This document shows positions 1-9,860 of a stretch of 64,000 nt of DNA, piece after piece. Numbering within the stretch: the first letter of the stretch is position 1; every line of letters starts with the position of its first letter. Under the pieces are notes generated by a model, which saw only the letters and a program-made list of their open reading frames with translations, did not search any database and was not told the DNA's origin. Source of the stretch: Marinilabiliales bacterium (GTDB taxonomy: Bacteria; Bacteroidota; Bacteroidia; Bacteroidales; F082). A program made the position numbers and the translations under genes. The stretch spans positions 1 through 64,000 of the forward strand of contig PKTA01000039.1 of NCBI GenBank assembly GCA_002869365.1. Direction: 5' to 3'.

Positions 1-465
1 ACCTGTAGTATCCATAATATCGTCAGAAAAGCCAATATTATTTCCTTCTTTAAAATAAGCTACAGATTGACGTCCATGCTCTTTTTTATAATTTTTATCT
101 ATAGCCGACAACTCCCATGAAACCCATACAGAAACAAATTGTTCATTATTTTTTAGTACGGTTTTCATCGTATTATTATAAATATCATTTCTTTCCTCAC
201 CGGTATACTTTTTATAATCTGAGAAAGAAAGTTCTATTGTACGGCATATTTAAAAGTCGCTTTCCAGTTGAGTTTTTAATAAATTAACATGCTCATGCGC
301 ACTGGCATTAACGTATTTATAAGCTCTTTCTGTTGCTATTTTTTCATTATTTATTATGATATATGCAAATACCACAATAAACACTATTGTTACTACCGAC
401 AAAATAGAAAGCAGTATTTTATCTCTAAGTTTTGATCTGTGAAAATTTAGTCTTGGTAATTTCAT
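1..465 (-). pseudogene. Cache-type membrane sensor protein, N-terminal part only (gene continues past left edge); interrupted by an in-frame TAA at 250-252
   Basis: ORF 250..465 encodes an N-terminal TM segment (ILLSILSVVTIVFIVVFAYIII) and helix ending LLKTQLESDF*. In the same frame, translation continues past the TAA as ICRTIELSFSDYKKYTGEERNDIYNNTMKTVLKNNEQFVSVWVSWELSAIDKNYKKEHGRQSVAYFKEGNNIGFSDDIMDTTG to position 1, typical of dCache sensors. Confidence 0.7.
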
Positions 466-483
466 TTAACAAAAGGATATAAA

Positions 484-873
484 TTATAACAAACTTTCTA
501 TCGTATCAAACAGTTGTTGGATTTTAACCGGTTTAGCCATAAAGCCATCGCATCCTGCCTCAAATGATTTTATTCTTTCATCGTTCAAAACATAAGCTGT
601 TTGAACTATGACAGGTATTTTTGGATTAATCGACTTTATTTGCTTGGTGGCTTCTATCCCATTCAATAGTGGCATGTTAATATCCATCAATATTAAATCG
701 AAATGTCTACCTTGTTTAACAAGCTCAACGGCCTGTAAACCATTTTCCGCACATACTAATTTAACCTTAGACTTTTTTAGCGCAGCCCTGTAATACATTA
801 TACTTGTGTCGGTATCTTCTACGATCAGTATGGTTTTTTCTGACCAATTGTAATTATTATTATCTGGTTTCAT
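484..873 (-). CDS. Stand-alone response regulator receiver (REC) domain protein
   Basis: TILIVEDTDTSIMYYRAAL...DLILMDINMPLLNGIEATKQIK...IPVIVQTAY...FMAKPVKIQQLFDTI: canonical REC motifs, no output domain. Confidence 0.93.
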   Translation of the reverse strand: MKPDNNNYNWSEKTILIVEDTDTSIMYYRAALKKSKVKLVCAENGLQAVELVKQGRHFDLILMDINMPLLNGIEATKQIKSINPKIPVIVQTAYVLNDERIKSFEAGCDGFMAKPVKIQQLFDTIESLL

Positions 874-958
874 TGATTTAATTTAATGTTGATTTCAGCA
901 TGGTAAATATAGAAAAATTATCATACTCATCAAGATTGTAAATTATACTTGTAAATTG

Positions 959-997
959 AAAAACAAAAGCGGCCCATTTTATTAATAAACCGCTCTT
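959..997 (-). terminator. Putative Rho-independent terminator downstream of clpB
   Basis: Minus strand reads AGCGG-loop-CCGCTTTTGTTTTT just after the clpB stop. Confidence 0.5.
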
Positions 998-1010
998 TTA
1001 TTGTTAAATA

Positions 1011-3602
1011 TTATTTAATTTTTTTCATAAGCAGTTTTCCATTATTTTCATCTACAACTATATTATCATTCCCCTGGAACTCCTCCATTAATAATTGTTT
1101 TGACAATTGGTTTAGAACCAGTTTTTGTATATACCTCTTTACAGGTCGGGCTCCTAATAGTGGATCGTAGGCTTCTCTTGCAATTAAATCGATTGCTTTA
1201 TCGGTAAACTCCAATGATATTCCATTTTTAGAAACTCTGTTAATCAGACTCCTGGCGAGTATATTAACTATTTTATGTAAATCGCTTTCGTTAAGGGGCC
1301 TAAACATTATAATTTCATCAATACGGTTTAAAAATTCAGGCCTCATAACAGTTTTGAGAAGTTTTGTCAGCTGTTCTTTTGTTTTCTCAATTACCAATTC
1401 CAGATTATTATCAATATTTTCAAAATTCTGATAAATAATATCAGACCCTATATTTGAGGTCATTATGATAATTGTGTTTTTAAAGTCGACTACCCTACCC
1501 TTATTGTCTGTAAGTCTTCCGTCATCTAAAACCTGAAGCAATATATTAAACACATCGGGATGTGCTTTCTCAATTTCATCGAGTAATACCACAGAATAGG
1601 GCTTTTTCCTTACAGCTTCGGTAAGCTGACCACTTTCATCATAGCCAACATATCCAGGAGGTGCACCCACCAATCGGGAAACAGAATGTCTTTCCTGATA
1701 TTCCGACATGTCAAATCTGATCATTGAGTTTTCGTTGTTAAACAGAAATTCAGCCAGAGTTTTTGCCAATTCTGTTTTTCCCACACCTGTAGTTCCCATA
1801 AAAATGAAAGAACCTATAGGTCGGTTTTCATCCTGTAAACCGGCTCTGCTTCTTCTAATAGCATTGGAAACTGCTTCTATTGCCTCATCCTGACCTACAA
1901 CTCTTTTATGCAGTTCATCTTCCAAACGATTGAGTTTCTCCCTCTCACTTTTCAGCATTTTACTAACAGGAATACCTGTCCATCTTGAAACGACTTCAGC
2001 AATATCCTCATATCCAACCTCTTCATTAATAAGTGGGTTTTCTCCCTGAACTTCTTTCAATTCATTCCTGCTTTTATCCAGGGCTTTATTTAGTTCATTA
2101 ATTTTACCATATCTAATTTCGGCAACTTTTGCCAAATCACCATCACGCTCTGCTTTTTCAGCTTGCAATTTGGAATCTTCTATTTGAGCTTTTAAATTCT
2201 GAATATTATCAACTAGTTTTTTCTCGTTTTGCCATTCGGCACGCAATGCCATTCTCTGTTCATTGAGATTAGCCAATGCCTTTTTAATGGCATCCAGTTT
2301 AACTTTATCTTTTTCTCTTTTAATAGCCTCTCTTTCAATTTCCAGTTGAGTATAAGCCCTTTCAATTTTTTCAAGTTCTTCGGGAACGGAATTAACTTCT
2401 AGTTTTAACTTTGAAGCAGCCTCATCGATAAGGTCGATGGCCTTGTCGGGAAGAAATCTGTCGGTAATATATCTTGTCGACAGTTCCACAGCGCCAATAA
2501 CAGCCTCATCGAGTATCCTTACCTTATGATGATTTTCATACCTTTCCTTCAATCCTCTTAGAATAGAAATTGCAGAATCTTTTGATGGCTCATCAATAAT
2601 TATTGTTTGAAATCTCCTTTCAAGAGCCTTATCTTTTTCGAAGTATTTTTGGTATTCCTTGAGAGTTGTGGCTCCTATAGCTCTAATTTCTCCTTTAGCA
2701 AGAGCAGGCTTTAATATGTTAGCAGCATCCATTGCTCCTTCCGACTTACCTGCTCCAACCAGAGTATGAATCTCATCAATAAATAATATCAAATCCCCAT
2801 CTGATTCAACAACTTCTTTTATAACACTTTTCAAACGTTCTTCAAATTCACCTTTATACTTTGCTCCGGCAATAAGAGAGCCCATATCGAGTGAGAAAAG
2901 AGTTTTATCTTTCAGATTATCAGGCACGTCCCCATCAACAATTCTTCTGGCTATGCCTTCTGCAATAGCAGTTTTACCAACGCCTGGTTCACCAACCAGA
3001 ATGGGATTATTTTTTGTTCTTCGTGAAAGTATCTGCAGCACTCGTCTTATTTCATTATCTCTACCAATAACAGGGTCCAGTTTTCCATTTGCAGCCATAT
3101 CATTTAAGTTTATGGCATATCTCATTAGCGAATTATATTTGTTCTCTGCATTCGGACTATCAGCCTTACTTCCCTTTCTCATCTCATTTATGGCTGCTTC
3201 AAGATCTTTGGCATTTAAACCTGAATCTTTTAAGATTTCAGATGCCCGGCTTTTTACCATCAATAATGCAAGTAAAATATGTTCCAATGAAACATATTCG
3301 TCATTAAACTTTTTCAATAGTTTAATTGCCTGCTGAAAAAGATCCCTGCTTTCGTTGCTCAAATAAACTTCTCCTCCGCTAACTTTGGGTTGCGAATTTA
3401 TTTCCGCATTTGCAATATTTAATATTTGCTGTGAGTTGATATTTGCTTTCTTCAATAAAAAGGGAACTACATTTTCATCTATTTCAAGCATAGATTTTAA
3501 AATATGCATATTGCTAATTGCCTGATTTGTATTTGCAACAGCAATATCCTGAGCCTTTTGCAATACTTCCTGCGATTTTATTGTTAACTTATCTATATTC
3601 AT
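1011..3602 (-). CDS. clpB: ATP-dependent chaperone ClpB (Hsp100)
   Basis: 863 aa; Clp N-domain, two AAA+ modules with Walker [14 protein letters not shown] and [12 protein letters not shown], middle coiled coil, [11 protein letters not shown]-terminus. Confidence 0.98.
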   Translation of the reverse strand: MNIDKLTIKSQEVLQKAQDIAVANTNQAISNMHILKSMLEIDENVVPFLLKKANINSQQILNIANAEINSQPKVSGGEVYLSNESRDLFQQAIKLLKKFNDEYVSLEHILLALLMVKSRASEILKDSGLNAKDLEAAINEMRKGSKADSPNAENKYNSLMRYAINLNDMAANGKLDPVIGRDNEIRRVLQILSRRTKNNPILVGEPGVGKTAIAEGIARRIVDGDVPDNLKDKTLFSLDMGSLIAGAKYKGEFEERLKSVIKEVVESDGDLILFIDEIHTLVGAGKSEGAMDAANILKPALAKGEIRAIGATTLKEYQKYFEKDKALERRFQTIIIDEPSKDSAISILRGLKERYENHHKVRILDEAVIGAVELSTRYITDRFLPDKAIDLIDEAASKLKLEVNSVPEELEKIERAYTQLEIEREAIKREKDKVKLDAIKKALANLNEQRMALRAEWQNEKKLVDNIQNLKAQIEDSKLQAEKAERDGDLAKVAEIRYGKINELNKALDKSRNELKEVQGENPLINEEVGYEDIAEVVSRWTGIPVSKMLKSEREKLNRLEDELHKRVVGQDEAIEAVSNAIRRSRAGLQDENRPIGSFIFMGTTGVGKTELAKTLAEFLFNNENSMIRFDMSEYQERHSVSRLVGAPPGYVGYDESGQLTEAVRKKPYSVVLLDEIEKAHPDVFNILLQVLDDGRLTDNKGRVVDFKNTIIIMTSNIGSDIIYQNFENIDNNLELVIEKTKEQLTKLLKTVMRPEFLNRIDEIIMFRPLNESDLHKIVNILARSLINRVSKNGISLEFTDKAIDLIAREAYDPLLGARPVKRYIQKLVLNQLSKQLLMEEFQGNDNIVVDENNGKLLMKKIK

Positions 3603-3834
3603 TTTGCTTTTTTTGTTTTAAATTTTAATTGCCAGTTGACAAACTTTAAACCACTATTTATTTTACTTATTTTTTGTTAAAATTATGAACAAAAACTAAA
3701 GAGTTTGTGTCATTATGTCCTGTTTAACAATAACTTACTGACATATTTTCATGTGCATTAAGAACTTGAATTACAATAAAAATTTATTCAATACGTTGGG
3801 GAATTAAGTTATTTTTGCAGCGTAAAATATTAGT

Positions 3835-4206
3835 ATGACAGAAATTAGTAAAACTACTCTTGTAATTGGAGGCAGTGTTAAACCAGAGCGATACTCAAAT
3901 AAGGCAATTAAAAAGTTGATTGAATACGGTCATAAAGTATATTCAATAGGTTTACGATCCGGGGAAGTTGAAGGCGTAATTTTACAGCAAGGCAAGCCCG
4001 ACTTTAAAGATATTGATACGGTAACTATGTATGTTGGGCCTGCACATCAAGGTGAATATTTTAATTACATTATAAAATTATCACCAGAACGTGTAATTTT
4101 TAATCCGGGAACGGAGAATAAAGAGTTTGCGGAAACCTTGAAAGCCAATAATATAGAAGTTGTTGAGCATTGTACGTTGGTTATGCTCGACTATGGGTTG
4201 TTTTAG
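3835..4206 (+). CDS. CoA-binding domain protein (CoA_binding_2 / YccU-like)
   Basis: TTLVIGGSVKPERYSNKAIKKLIEYGHKVYSIGLR...IDTVTMYVGP...RVIFNPGTENKE Rossmann CoA-binding pattern. Confidence 0.85.
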   Translation: MTEISKTTLVIGGSVKPERYSNKAIKKLIEYGHKVYSIGLRSGEVEGVILQQGKPDFKDIDTVTMYVGPAHQGEYFNYIIKLSPERVIFNPGTENKEFAETLKANNIEVVEHCTLVMLDYGLF

Positions 4207-4259
4207 TTTCATCAATGCAAAAATAAATTATAATTTTGCCATTAATTGTTTTGCCAAAC

Positions 4260-5495
4260 ATGACAAATAGAAAAAAGATATTTCAATCAACTATTATTAA
4301 AGGTGTATTTTTAAGTATGCTATTAATATTTACTATGTTTTATTCATCTAAATCATATGCTCAAAGTTGTGAAATATCGATAGATACTGATATTCCGGTT
4401 TGTAAATATCAAATATTCGAACTAAGTGTACCGGAATGCGAAAGTTGTACTTTCGAATGGAAGCAAGATGGAAAAGTTATAGGAGGATCAACAAATACAA
4501 TTCTTGTATCAATAACCGACCAAACCTTGTTTACAGTAACTGTAACCGATGACATGGGAACACCCTGCGAAAGTGAACCATTTTTGGTTACTACCCATCC
4601 TGATATTAACATTGAACTGGAACAGCTTCAACTTACATGTACCAATGGGGATAAGGACAATGGTAATACTGCCATATTAAAAGCCTCCGCCAGTGGTTTT
4701 TTTGAACCGGATGAATACCATTATTTCTGGGATGTAAAACCAATACAAGTAGCTCCCGGCGATTCAACCGTTGCCCTGGGATTAAAGGCTAATCAAAACT
4801 ATTCGATAACAGTAAAAGATAATTATGGTTGCTTTGAACAAGATACCATTTTTACTGAAGCATTTAAAAATCCTGATATTGAACTATTTGCTGATCCGGA
4901 CACAGCATTTGTTCAAAGACCTCAAATAGAATTTTCATTTATTAATAATTCAGAAGACAGCATACCCTTGTCGAACTTTTACTGGGATTTTAATGACGAT
5001 AATGATACTGCAAACTCATCATTAAGTAATCCAATACACCGATTTATATTAAACGACCAGGAAATAGAAGATGGCGGAAAGGACTTTTTGGTATATTTTA
5101 CTGCTATAAACGAACAAGGCTGCGACACATTATTCACTCATCAGGTAAAAGTTATTCCCATGAGGCTGTTTATCCCAAATGTATTTACACCTAATAGTGA
5201 TGGGGTTAATGATGTATTTAGAATAACCGAACCACAATCTACTCAGGGTGGTGGTGAAGAAGGTTTTAAAGCCAAAGATGCAGAGGGTTTTTATACACCA
5301 AACCACTATTACGAATCCACTAAATTGGTTGTATTTAATCGTCATGGACGTGTAATTTTTAGAGATGACGATTACCAAAATGACTGGGACGGAGGCAAAT
5401 TACCCGATGGAGTATATTATTACGTATTAAAAGCCACCGGTCCAAAAGGGACAGATGTATATAAAGGATCGGTTAGTATAATCAGAGGAAACTAA
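4260..5495 (+). CDS. Secreted protein with gliding-motility-associated C-terminal (CHU_C, T9SS type B) sorting domain
   Basis: ORF track starts at 4236; ATG 4260 precedes the signal-like segment. C-terminus NVFTPNSDGVNDVFRI...LVVFNRHGRVIFRDDDYQNDWDGG..LPDGVYYYVLKA...YKGSVSIIR is diagnostic. Confidence 0.93.
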   Translation: MTNRKKIFQSTIIKGVFLSMLLIFTMFYSSKSYAQSCEISIDTDIPVCKYQIFELSVPECESCTFEWKQDGKVIGGSTNTILVSITDQTLFTVTVTDDMGTPCESEPFLVTTHPDINIELEQLQLTCTNGDKDNGNTAILKASASGFFEPDEYHYFWDVKPIQVAPGDSTVALGLKANQNYSITVKDNYGCFEQDTIFTEAFKNPDIELFADPDTAFVQRPQIEFSFINNSEDSIPLSNFYWDFNDDNDTANSSLSNPIHRFILNDQEIEDGGKDFLVYFTAINEQGCDTLFTHQVKVIPMRLFIPNVFTPNSDGVNDVFRITEPQSTQGGGEEGFKAKDAEGFYTPNHYYESTKLVVFNRHGRVIFRDDDYQNDWDGGKLPDGVYYYVLKATGPKGTDVYKGSVSIIRGN

Positions 5496-5515
5496 AATTT
5501 TAAAATATAATTATC

Positions 5516-5974
5516 ATGAAATATTCAATTTTAATTTTATCATTTTTTACAGTATTTGCATTTATATCATGTGAAAACAATGGAGGTAAAATTTCTACCG
5601 ATGTTGTAAATAATTCGAAGAGTGCTGTTGGTGAAGTTGGAAATTCAGAAACCCCGGTAATGACTTTCGAGAAAGTTGAACACGACTTTGGCAAAATCAT
5701 TCAGGGTGAGAAAGTTACTTATAATTTTAAATTTACTAATACCGGTAAGTCGGCTCTTTTAATAAGCAAGGTTAGCACAACATGCGGATGTACTGTAGGT
5801 CAATACCCAAAAGTTCCTGTAAAATCAGGTGAAACAGAATATATTGAAGTTGCTTTCGACTCGAAACACAAATCGGGTTTTCAAAATAAAGCAATAACTA
5901 TTATGGCTAATACACAGCCAAATAAAACAACACTTAGAATAAAAGGACAGGTAGTTTTACCTCAGAATAATTAA
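5516..5974 (+). CDS. DUF1573 domain lipoprotein
   Basis: Lipobox-like FAFISCENN; FEKVEHDFGKIIQGEKVTYNFKFTNTGKSALLISKVSTTCGCTVGQYPKVPV. Confidence 0.92.
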   Translation: MKYSILILSFFTVFAFISCENNGGKISTDVVNNSKSAVGEVGNSETPVMTFEKVEHDFGKIIQGEKVTYNFKFTNTGKSALLISKVSTTCGCTVGQYPKVPVKSGETEYIEVAFDSKHKSGFQNKAITIMANTQPNKTTLRIKGQVVLPQNN

Positions 5975-5989
5975 TAAAATCGTAAATAA

Positions 5990-6310
5990 ATGAAATCTTT
6001 ACTAGTATTATTACAGGCAGCAGCAGAAGGCGATAGCCAATGGATGTCGATGTTACCTTTGTTTTTAATTTTAATTGTCTTCTATTTTTTCTTTATACGT
6101 CCACAGACTAAGAAAAATAAGGAACAAAAGAAATTCAGAGAAAATCTGAAAAAAGGTGATAAAGTTGTAACAATTGGTGGTATTCACGGAAAAGTTGCCG
6201 AATTAAAAGAAACAACAGTAACAGTTGATGTTGGAAATCAACAAAAACTTACTATTGAAAAGTCGGCAGTTGTTATGGATACTTCAGAAGTTGGTCAAAC
6301 TAAAAAATAA
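5990..6310 (+). CDS. yajC: Preprotein translocase subunit YajC
   Basis: 106 aa; [47 protein letters not shown]. Confidence 0.96.
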   Translation: MKSLLVLLQAAAEGDSQWMSMLPLFLILIVFYFFFIRPQTKKNKEQKKFRENLKKGDKVVTIGGIHGKVAELKETTVTVDVGNQQKLTIEKSAVVMDTSEVGQTKK

Positions 6311-6409
6311 TTAGTAACATGCTTATAAGCTAATTCTAATTGTTTTTTTTTAAAAATAAAAGTTCCGAAGTATTTAGTAATTTTATGCTTCGGAATTTTT
6401 TTTAAACTT

Positions 6410-7399
6410 TTGAGCAAATTGAATACAAATAATAGAGTTCAACTTTTACATAAAGAGGGTAAAAAGAATAAAAGCAAGTATTTTATTTTTTTATTCTGTG
6501 TGCTTTTATCTGCATTTTTTTGGTTACTAATCAAATTATCAGGTAATTACAGTGAAATTTATGAGTTTAAAGTTGATATAAGAAACGCTCCTTCCGATCA
6601 AAGGCTAACATCTCTGGTCGATTCAAGCATAAAGGTTAGTATTGATGCCAACGGATTTAAAATGCTGAAACTTAACCTAATGAGCAGTTCCAGGGTTCTG
6701 GATGTTGACCTTGATAATTGTGATATAAATAATTATGGTAAAAATCAGTACTATATAAATACTACCAGTTTACGCGATAAAATGGCTGATGAAATTGGCA
6801 TAGAATCCAATGAAGTTGAGATGTCGCTACAAAAACTAAGATTTGTGATGGAAAAATTAACACAAAAACAAATCAATGTTTATAACTCAACTGAACTTGT
6901 TTTTGCCCCTCAGTACGATTTATACGGACCAATAAAAATAAAACCTAATACAGTTACAATTTACGGCCCTGGAAATATCATCGATACCATAGATTACATA
7001 TTTACTGAATATAAAAGAATAGATAATATTTCAACTAATGTTAATGAGAATATTAAACTTATAAACCCCGATCCGAATATTATTAATATTTCAACTAAAA
7101 CAGTAAATATATCTGCTGATGTTGAGAAATATACCGAATCGAGCATAGAAATTCCCATTGATTTATCAAATTCCAATTTTAATTTAAAAGCATTTCCAAA
7201 AACCGTAAAAGTATTCTTTACCGTGGCCCTAAAGGATTTCTCTGAAATCAGAAAAACTCAATTCAGGGTAATGCCAAATTTTGATGGTATAGATGTGCTT
7301 AAAGCCAGCAAACTACAACTAAAGGTTACAGAATATCCAGAAACTGTAAGTGCAATAAGAATACAACCTTCAGAAATTGAGTTTTTAATTATTAAGTAA
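6410..7399 (+). CDS. YbbR-like domain protein (TTG start)
   Basis: N-terminal TM followed by YbbR-like repeats; directly upstream of coaE. Confidence 0.75.
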   Translation: MSKLNTNNRVQLLHKEGKKNKSKYFIFLFCVLLSAFFWLLIKLSGNYSEIYEFKVDIRNAPSDQRLTSLVDSSIKVSIDANGFKMLKLNLMSSSRVLDVDLDNCDINNYGKNQYYINTTSLRDKMADEIGIESNEVEMSLQKLRFVMEKLTQKQINVYNSTELVFAPQYDLYGPIKIKPNTVTIYGPGNIIDTIDYIFTEYKRIDNISTNVNENIKLINPDPNIINISTKTVNISADVEKYTESSIEIPIDLSNSNFNLKAFPKTVKVFFTVALKDFSEIRKTQFRVMPNFDGIDVLKASKLQLKVTEYPETVSAIRIQPSEIEFLIIK

Positions 7400-7989
7400 T
7401 GCTTAAAGTAGGCCTTACAGGAAATATAGGTAGTGGAAAAACAACTGTTTCAAGAGTTTTTGAAACTTTAGGAATAAAAGTATTTAATGCTGATAATGAG
7501 GCTAAAAGTCTTTATTACGAAGAAAACGTGAAACATGATATCAGCAAGATGCTTGGAAAAAAAGTGTTAGATAAAAATAATAATATCGATTTTAAACTAC
7601 TGGCAAGTGTTATTTTTAATGATGAAAATAAATTAAAACAACTTACCTCTTATATACATCCATTAGTAGTAAAAAAATATGAGAATTGGCTTATTTCAAA
7701 CCCGGATTTTCCTTTTACTATTCACGAATCTGCTATAATTTTTGAATATTCATTAGAAAATAAATTCGACTTTGTTGCCTGTGTTTCAGCACCATATGAA
7801 CTTCGCTTACAAAGAGTTCTGAAAAGGGATAATTCAAATAAATCGGAAATTGAAGAACGTATGAACAACCAAATGGATGAGACAACTAAAGTTAAAAATT
7901 CTGACTTTGTGATCATGAACGATGAACAAAGTTTTATAATCCCTCAGGTTATTGATATTTATAAGAAACTTATTAGAATAAATAAGTAA
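7399..7989 (+). CDS. coaE: Dephospho-CoA kinase
   Basis: MLKVGLTGNIGSGKTTVSRVFETLGIKVFNADNEAK...ERMNNQM; P-loop. Confidence 0.96.
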   Translation: MLKVGLTGNIGSGKTTVSRVFETLGIKVFNADNEAKSLYYEENVKHDISKMLGKKVLDKNNNIDFKLLASVIFNDENKLKQLTSYIHPLVVKKYENWLISNPDFPFTIHESAIIFEYSLENKFDFVACVSAPYELRLQRVLKRDNSNKSEIEERMNNQMDETTKVKNSDFVIMNDEQSFIIPQVIDIYKKLIRINK

Positions 7990-8006
7990 ATTCTTTTTAT
8001 AGTAAA

Positions 8007-8168
8007 CTATTTTTTATCTGATTTTTTCCTACCTGATTTTACTAAAGCAGCATTCAGCAAGTATTCAATTTGTCCGTTCACACTCCTAAAATCATCCTGC
8101 GCCCATTTTTCCAAAGCCTCCATCATTTCAGGTTGAATTCGTAAAACAAATGCTTTCTTTTTAGCCAT
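8007..8168 (-). CDS. Small ribbon-helix-helix (Arc/MetJ-type) protein, 53 aa; absent from the ORF track
   Basis: Manual translation MAKKKAFVLRIQPEMMEALEKWAQDDFRSVNGQIEYLLNAALVKSGRKKSDKK*: beta strand then two helices with (S/R)VNGQIEYLL, as in Arc-like RHH proteins; same strand and close to the SPFH gene pair. Confidence 0.82.
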   Translation of the reverse strand: MAKKKAFVLRIQPEMMEALEKWAQDDFRSVNGQIEYLLNAALVKSGRKKSDKK

Positions 8169-8192
8169 AATAATTTTTTACCTCTTTAATTC

Positions 8193-8753
8193 TTATTTGC
8201 TATTATACATTTTCTTCATCGCTCTCCGGATGGCTTCCTGACGTTGAGTTCCGATTAATAACCTTTTACCATTTTTAAATACCAATTGTAAGCCAATATT
8301 TCCTTTTACATTAACGGCAGAGTTATGTTTAGCCGCTTTTTTACCATACAATACTTTCTTTTTTGGTGAATATCTTATACCCCATCCACCATACTCTTTT
8401 ATTGGTTTATATTTTCTTATTTCCCATGAAGAAATGCTTTCTTTATCAATAATCTTATTTTTTTTAATAAATGGAGGAAATCGATAATTTACAGATTTAG
8501 CAGTTATTTCTGTTATTAATTTAGAGCCAAATAAAAGATAACTGGCAACCATAAGAATTACAACTGTCAAAACTGACGATATTATCAATCCATCCGAAGT
8601 CATATGCCCCTTAATGGCATTTCCATGATAAACAAATTCATTAATTAAAGCATAGAAAAAGAATCCTAAAATTGAAATATAAATCAACCCCATTACAAAG
8701 TACAATGGGATTGATCCAAATTTCTGAACCTCTTTATAATAAACCTTTTTCAT
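8193..8753 (-). CDS. Membrane protein with two N-terminal TM segments and a PH-like C-terminal region
   Basis: ORF track begins at 8783, but MKKVYYKEVQKFGS at 8753 avoids overlap with the SPFH gene. Two TM helices, then SSWEIRKYKPIKEYGGWGIRYSPKKKVLYG. Confidence 0.75.
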   Translation of the reverse strand: MKKVYYKEVQKFGSIPLYFVMGLIYISILGFFFYALINEFVYHGNAIKGHMTSDGLIISSVLTVVILMVASYLLFGSKLITEITAKSVNYRFPPFIKKNKIIDKESISSWEIRKYKPIKEYGGWGIRYSPKKKVLYGKKAAKHNSAVNVKGNIGLQLVFKNGKRLLIGTQRQEAIRRAMKKMYNSK

Positions 8754-8757
8754 ATTA

Positions 8758-9609
8758 TTAATAAATATTGCCTGTGTTAACAATAGGACTAACGTCCTTA
8801 TCGGAAGTTAGCACAACCATTAAATTACTTACCATTGAAGCCTTTTTCTCTTCATCCAAATCGATAATATTTTTTTCCGACAGCATTTCTAAAGCCATTT
8901 CAACCATACCTACAGCACCTTCTACTATCTTAGATCTGGCTGCAACAATTGCAGTTGCCTGCTGGCGTTTTAGCATTGCCCCTGCTATTTCCTGAGCATA
9001 AGCAATATAATTTATTCTCGCTTCAATCACCTCAATACCAGCAATTTTAAGTCTTTCTGAAATTTCGTTTTCCAAAACTGAATTCACCTCTTCGCCACCG
9101 CTGCGTAAGGTTAATTCAGCATCCTCAACCTCAAAATTATCATAAGGATAATGTCCAGCCAATTTCCTGATGGCTGCTTCACTTTGAATATCCACAAAGT
9201 GTACATAATCATCAACTTCGAAAGCAGCCTTATAAGTCTCACGTACTTTCCAAACTAAAACAACCCCAATCATAACCGGATTACCTATCTTGTCATTTAC
9301 TTTAATTGGTTCACTATCAAGATTTCTGGCTCTCAGCGAAATTTTCTTTCTGATAAAGAAAGGGTTTACCCAAAAAAATCCATTCTCCCGCACACTACCT
9401 TTATATTTACCAAATAGTGTGAGTACGCTGGATTCGTTTGGATTAACAATTAAAAATCCAGGCATTCCGATCAGCCCTAGAATTAATATTGGTATTAACA
9501 ATAGCATTTTCATAAAAACTATTGCCAAAATCGGCGCAACTATCATAATTACTATGATTAATAGAGCCAGATAACCGGAAGCAGGTGTAAATTCAATTTC
9601 TTTTTTCAT
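8758..9609 (-). CDS. SPFH / band 7 domain membrane protein
   Basis: Two N-terminal TM segments; NPNESSVLTLFGKYKGSVRENGFFWVNPFF..KISLRARNLDSEPIKVNDKIGNPVMIGVVLVWKV..TYKAAFEVDDY. Confidence 0.93.
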   Translation of the reverse strand: MKKEIEFTPASGYLALLIIVIMIVAPILAIVFMKMLLLIPILILGLIGMPGFLIVNPNESSVLTLFGKYKGSVRENGFFWVNPFFIRKKISLRARNLDSEPIKVNDKIGNPVMIGVVLVWKVRETYKAAFEVDDYVHFVDIQSEAAIRKLAGHYPYDNFEVEDAELTLRSGGEEVNSVLENEISERLKIAGIEVIEARINYIAYAQEIAGAMLKRQQATAIVAARSKIVEGAVGMVEMALEMLSEKNIIDLDEEKKASMVSNLMVVLTSDKDVSPIVNTGNIY

Positions 9610-9829
9610 TTCTTTAATTATTAATTAATAACAAAACCTATATTTTATTTTTATAATGCATAAACAATAAAACTACTTTAATATCTATTTAGAACTTCTA
9701 TTATGTTTTAATGTAATTATTTACAATTGTTATTGATATTATTTTGATATCACAATAATATAACTTTTTTGATCATTTGTCAAGTCTTTTTAGGTTTTTT
9801 TTTGGTTTTCATTATAAACTATTTCTACT

Positions 9830-9837
9830 TATCTTTG
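9830..9837 (+). promoter_or_regulatory. Bacteroidota-type -7 element (TAnnTTTG) upstream of yidC
   Basis: TATCTTTG followed by C, 24 nt before the yidC ATG; exact match to the consensus, -33 element not convincingly placed. Confidence 0.45.
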
Positions 9838-9860
9838 CAGGCTTGTAAAATGGACTAAAA

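Noticed and set aside
2953-3336. Plus-strand ORFs opposite clpB (also 1708..1893 and 3089..3307)
   Set aside because: Antisense to a highly conserved gene; explained by codon usage of the real frame.
8007-8168. Type II toxin-antitoxin system
   Set aside because: The RHH protein looks antitoxin-like, but no toxin-like gene adjoins it; reported only as part of the SPFH trio.
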